Assembly: GCA_964483465.1 (NCBI GenBank)
Contig: CAZABG010000031.1
Coordinates: 1-24,354, forward strand
Direction of reading: 5' to 3'
Source of the DNA: CAZABG01 sp964483465
Lineage (GTDB): Bacteria > Chlamydiota > Chlamydiia > Chlamydiales > Parachlamydiaceae
DNA length: 24,354 nt
The stretch's first letter is position 1; the number at the start of each line of letters is the position of its first letter. The notes beneath the pieces are model-generated. The model was not told the DNA's origin, searched no databases, and saw only the letters and a program-made list of their open reading frames with translations. Made by a program: the position numbers and the translations under genes. Shown here one piece after another: positions 22,491-24,354 of this stretch.

Positions 22491-22760
22491 ATGTTCCAAA
22501 CGCAAGTGGTTCAGTATGCATATCAGGGATTGATGTTGATCCTGATATTGTCAGCTCCCCCCATATTGATCAGCCTATTCTTCGGTATTTTGGTTTCCAT
22601 TTTCCAGGCAGCGACTCAAATTCAAGAACAGACCCTCTCGTTTACCATTAAATTGATCGCGGTAACCTTGACTCTCATGTTTATGGGCGGATGGCTTGGA
22701 GCACAAATTATGTCCTTTTCGACGCAGATCTTTAAAGGGATTGCGACCTTTGGAGGTTGA
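22491..22760 (+). CDS. sctS: Type III secretion export gate protein SctS (YscS/FliQ family)
   Basis: SctS, 89 residues, has two membrane helices (MLILILSAPPILISLFFGIL and VTLTLMFMGGWLGAQIM) separated by the conserved loop AATQIQEQTLSF. That loop is the hallmark of FliQ/SctS and forms part of the inner gate constriction. Length is exactly that expected for the family. The gene lies between sctR (12 nt upstream) and sctT (3 nt downstream). Several copies assemble around the SctR-SctT core. Matches CT563 in order. Confidence 0.96.
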   Translation: MFQTQVVQYAYQGLMLILILSAPPILISLFFGILVSIFQAATQIQEQTLSFTIKLIAVTLTLMFMGGWLGAQIMSFSTQIFKGIATFGG

Positions 22761-22763
22761 CGC

Positions 22764-23645
22764 TTGGGCGATACGGTTACCGGCTATTCAAACAGCTACC
22801 TTGAACTTTTTGTAAATAGCGCCCTATCTGAGGGCGAAGCGCTTGGACCGCTTGCGCTTTTTTTCTTATTTTTGGCTCGGATGCTGCCTATTATCGCCCT
22901 TTCCCCTTTCTTCGGAGCAAGAGTGCTGCCAAATCCGGTAAAGGTCGTTTTGGCCATGACTCTATTCGTTATATTTTTACCAAAACTTCTCATTCTGACG
23001 TCCATTCCCATTGGGTTTAATCTCTACACCGTTTTTCTTTTAGGCAAAGAGCTTTTGGTGGGCTTTACTTTAGGATTTATCATTTCAACGCCCTTTTCGA
23101 TCGCACAGAATGCCGGCATTATTATCGACCACCAGCGCGGAGGCGCGGCTTTAATGGTTAACGATCCGACCATTCAAAACCAGTCTTCCCCTTTGGGCCA
23201 GCTATTTAACTACATCTTGATCCTGCTTTTCTTTCAGGTAGACGCGCCTTTCTTATTTATAGACGCTATTTCAAAATCTTATGACGTCATCCCTCCCGAT
23301 ACTTTTTTAAATGAGAAATTTTTCTCAAAAGATACGCCTTTTTGGCAGTTAATGTTTTCTATCCTGAATGATGTGATGGTCGTATCGATCCAGCTTGCGA
23401 CACCCGCGCTTTTGATCATGCTTATGACCGACTTATTCTTAGGAATTGCCAATAGACTTGCGCCTCAGGTTCAAATTACCTTCCTCGGTATGGCCCTTAA
23501 ATCCTTACTTGGTTTAGTTATCGTAGCATTAGGATGGCCGGTTCTTACCAATTTATTTACGAAAATTAGTATAGATTGGATAAATAGGATTGTTCAGATC
23601 CTTAATTCGCTCAATAATATTTTAAAAGAGGCTCCGCCGACATGA
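22764..23645 (+). CDS. sctT: Type III secretion export gate protein SctT (YscT/FliR family), TTG start
   Basis: SctT, 293 residues, is the single-copy export gate subunit, with about six to eight membrane helices. Recognisable parts are FFLFLARMLPIIALSPFFGA, LGKELLVGFTLGFIISTPFS, DHQRGGAALMVNDPTIQNQS and SPLGQLFNYILILLFFQVDA, all in the order known from FliR/YscT. The start codon is a TTG at 22764, with GGAGG 9-13 nt upstream inside the end of sctS. The stop overlaps the next gene by 4 nt (ATGA), so the T3S operon continues into an alcohol dehydrogenase. Matches CT564 in order. Confidence 0.95.
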   Translation: MGDTVTGYSNSYLELFVNSALSEGEALGPLALFFLFLARMLPIIALSPFFGARVLPNPVKVVLAMTLFVIFLPKLLILTSIPIGFNLYTVFLLGKELLVGFTLGFIISTPFSIAQNAGIIIDHQRGGAALMVNDPTIQNQSSPLGQLFNYILILLFFQVDAPFLFIDAISKSYDVIPPDTFLNEKFFSKDTPFWQLMFSILNDVMVVSIQLATPALLIMLMTDLFLGIANRLAPQVQITFLGMALKSLLGLVIVALGWPVLTNLFTKISIDWINRIVQILNSLNNILKEAPPT

Positions 23646-24354
23646 AAGCTGCCATCTGTGAAAAAATTAATGCGCCCTGGATTTTAAAAGAGGTGCCGGA
23701 ACCAGAACCTAAAGCGGGCCAAGTGGTGATAAAAATTCAAGCGGCTGGATTGTGCGGAACCGATTTGCACCTGAAGCATGGCCTTCTGCCCGTAAAGCTT
23801 CCTCTTATTCCCGGCCACGAGCCCGTTGGAGAAGTTGTCAAAATAGGACCCGGAGTTACCACATTAAAAGTGGGGGACAGAGTAGGGGTCTCATGGAACC
23901 AAAGAGGGTGTGGAAGATGCCATTTCTGCCAGGAAGAAAAAGATAAATACTGCACCACTCCCGGAGGGCTGCAAACCTGGATGAATCTAGGCGGCGGATT
24001 CTCAGAATATATGATTGCTTATGAAGAAGGCTGCACCCTTATACCAGAAAAACTCTCATCAGAGCTGGCAGCTCCCCTATTTTGTGCTGGATTCACTATC
24101 GCGAGCGGCTATTACAACGCAAATCCTAAGCCCGGCGAAAGAGTCGCGGTTATTGGAGTAGGCGGCCTTGGCCATCTTGCTGTGCAGTATGCGAAAGCAA
24201 AAGGCCATCATGTTATCGCAATTATTCGCTCGGAAGATAAAACAGCTCTATCAAAAGAGCTTGGAGCCGATGAGGTGGTTGTCGCAAAAGACAACGTAGG
24301 CAAAGCCTTAAAAAGAATAGGCGGGACAGATATTTTGCTCAATACGGGGAACTC
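23642..24354 (+). CDS. Zinc-dependent alcohol dehydrogenase, 3' partial
   Basis: The frame is open from the ATG at 23642 to the window end, 237 complete codons. It belongs to the medium-chain dehydrogenase/reductase family. Catalytic zinc ligands are C38 (GLCGTDLH), H59-E60 (PGHEPVG) and C148 (LFCAGFT). Structural zinc ligands are C90, C93, C96 and C104. The Rossmann motif is GVGGLG at 172-177, followed by a basic/Ser region (IIRSEDK) that does not show whether NAD or NADP is preferred. The pattern is close to the AdhP/AdhA group that oxidises short primary alcohols or reduces aldehydes. It overlaps sctT by 4 nt, an unexpected partner for T3S genes, and may be an inserted metabolic gene using the operon's transcript. 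About a third of the protein is missing beyond the window. Confidence 0.92.
   Translation, partial: MKAAICEKINAPWILKEVPEPEPKAGQVVIKIQAAGLCGTDLHLKHGLLPVKLPLIPGHEPVGEVVKIGPGVTTLKVGDRVGVSWNQRGCGRCHFCQEEKDKYCTTPGGLQTWMNLGGGFSEYMIAYEEGCTLIPEKLSSELAAPLFCAGFTIASGYYNANPKPGERVAVIGVGGLGHLAVQYAKAKGHHVIAIIRSEDKTALSKELGADEVVVAKDNVGKALKRIGGTDILLNTGN

Overview
The window is a piece of a chlamydial chromosome, most likely from an environmental (Parachlamydiales-type) chlamydia and not from the genus Chlamydia itself. This rests on gene content and order. From memory of the C. trachomatis map, nth-mnmE with divergent psd and secA matches the CT697-CT701 area, ruvC-ruvA matches CT502-CT501, and lpd-lipA followed by a type III secretion (T3S) operon sctJ-K-L-R-S-T matches CT557-CT564. 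Here these blocks are joined in one 24 kb stretch and are interspersed with genes I do not recognise from C. trachomatis. A run of ten N shows that this is a draft assembly.

Layout. 1-72: tRNA-Arg(ACG), missing its first two bases, followed after 3 nt by a gene for an unknown protein with one hydrophobic patch, then a large terminator-like fold. 857-4731: a forward run of a metallo-beta-lactamase-fold hydrolase, a 2-Cys peroxiredoxin, a long coiled-coil protein interrupted by the N gap, ruvC and ruvA, with one-base overlaps or abutting genes for most of the run. 4732-5128: the most unusual stretch. It holds a diverged second copy of the last 42 codons of ruvA, and two copies (one truncated) of a palindromic element. 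The complete copy is a perfect 40-bp inverted repeat built from repeated CAGTGAGA units. 5129-7098 (reverse): nth and mnmE, translationally coupled. 7139-14394 (forward): a small secreted protein, phosphatidylserine decarboxylase, a BI-1/YccA-type membrane protein, two small unknown proteins, SecA, and a 485-residue protein with a possible permuted papain-like (NlpC/P60-type) His...Cys pair. 14404-15742: a zinc-ribbon membrane protein (reverse), a lipoprotein (forward) and a DUF378 protein (reverse), with a short repeat between the last two. 15874-19090: lpd, lipA and a HEAT-like protein, each overlapping the next by 4 nt. 19135-end: sctJ, sctK, sctL, sctR, sctS and sctT, then a zinc alcohol dehydrogenase that overlaps sctT by 4 nt and runs off the window.

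How the genes fit together. The SctJ-T set gives the inner ring, sorting-platform parts and export gate of the injectisome. SecA supplies the general export motor for the lipoproteins and secreted proteins seen here. Lpd and LipA serve lipoate-dependent dehydrogenases. RuvA, RuvC and Nth are DNA repair and recombination proteins. MnmE modifies tRNA wobble uridines, Psd makes phosphatidylethanolamine, and the peroxiredoxin removes peroxides. The points most worth checking are the duplicated ruvA tail with its palindrome, the incomplete iron-sulfur cysteine set of Nth, the altered Psd self-cleavage motif and the candidate cysteine enzyme behind secA.
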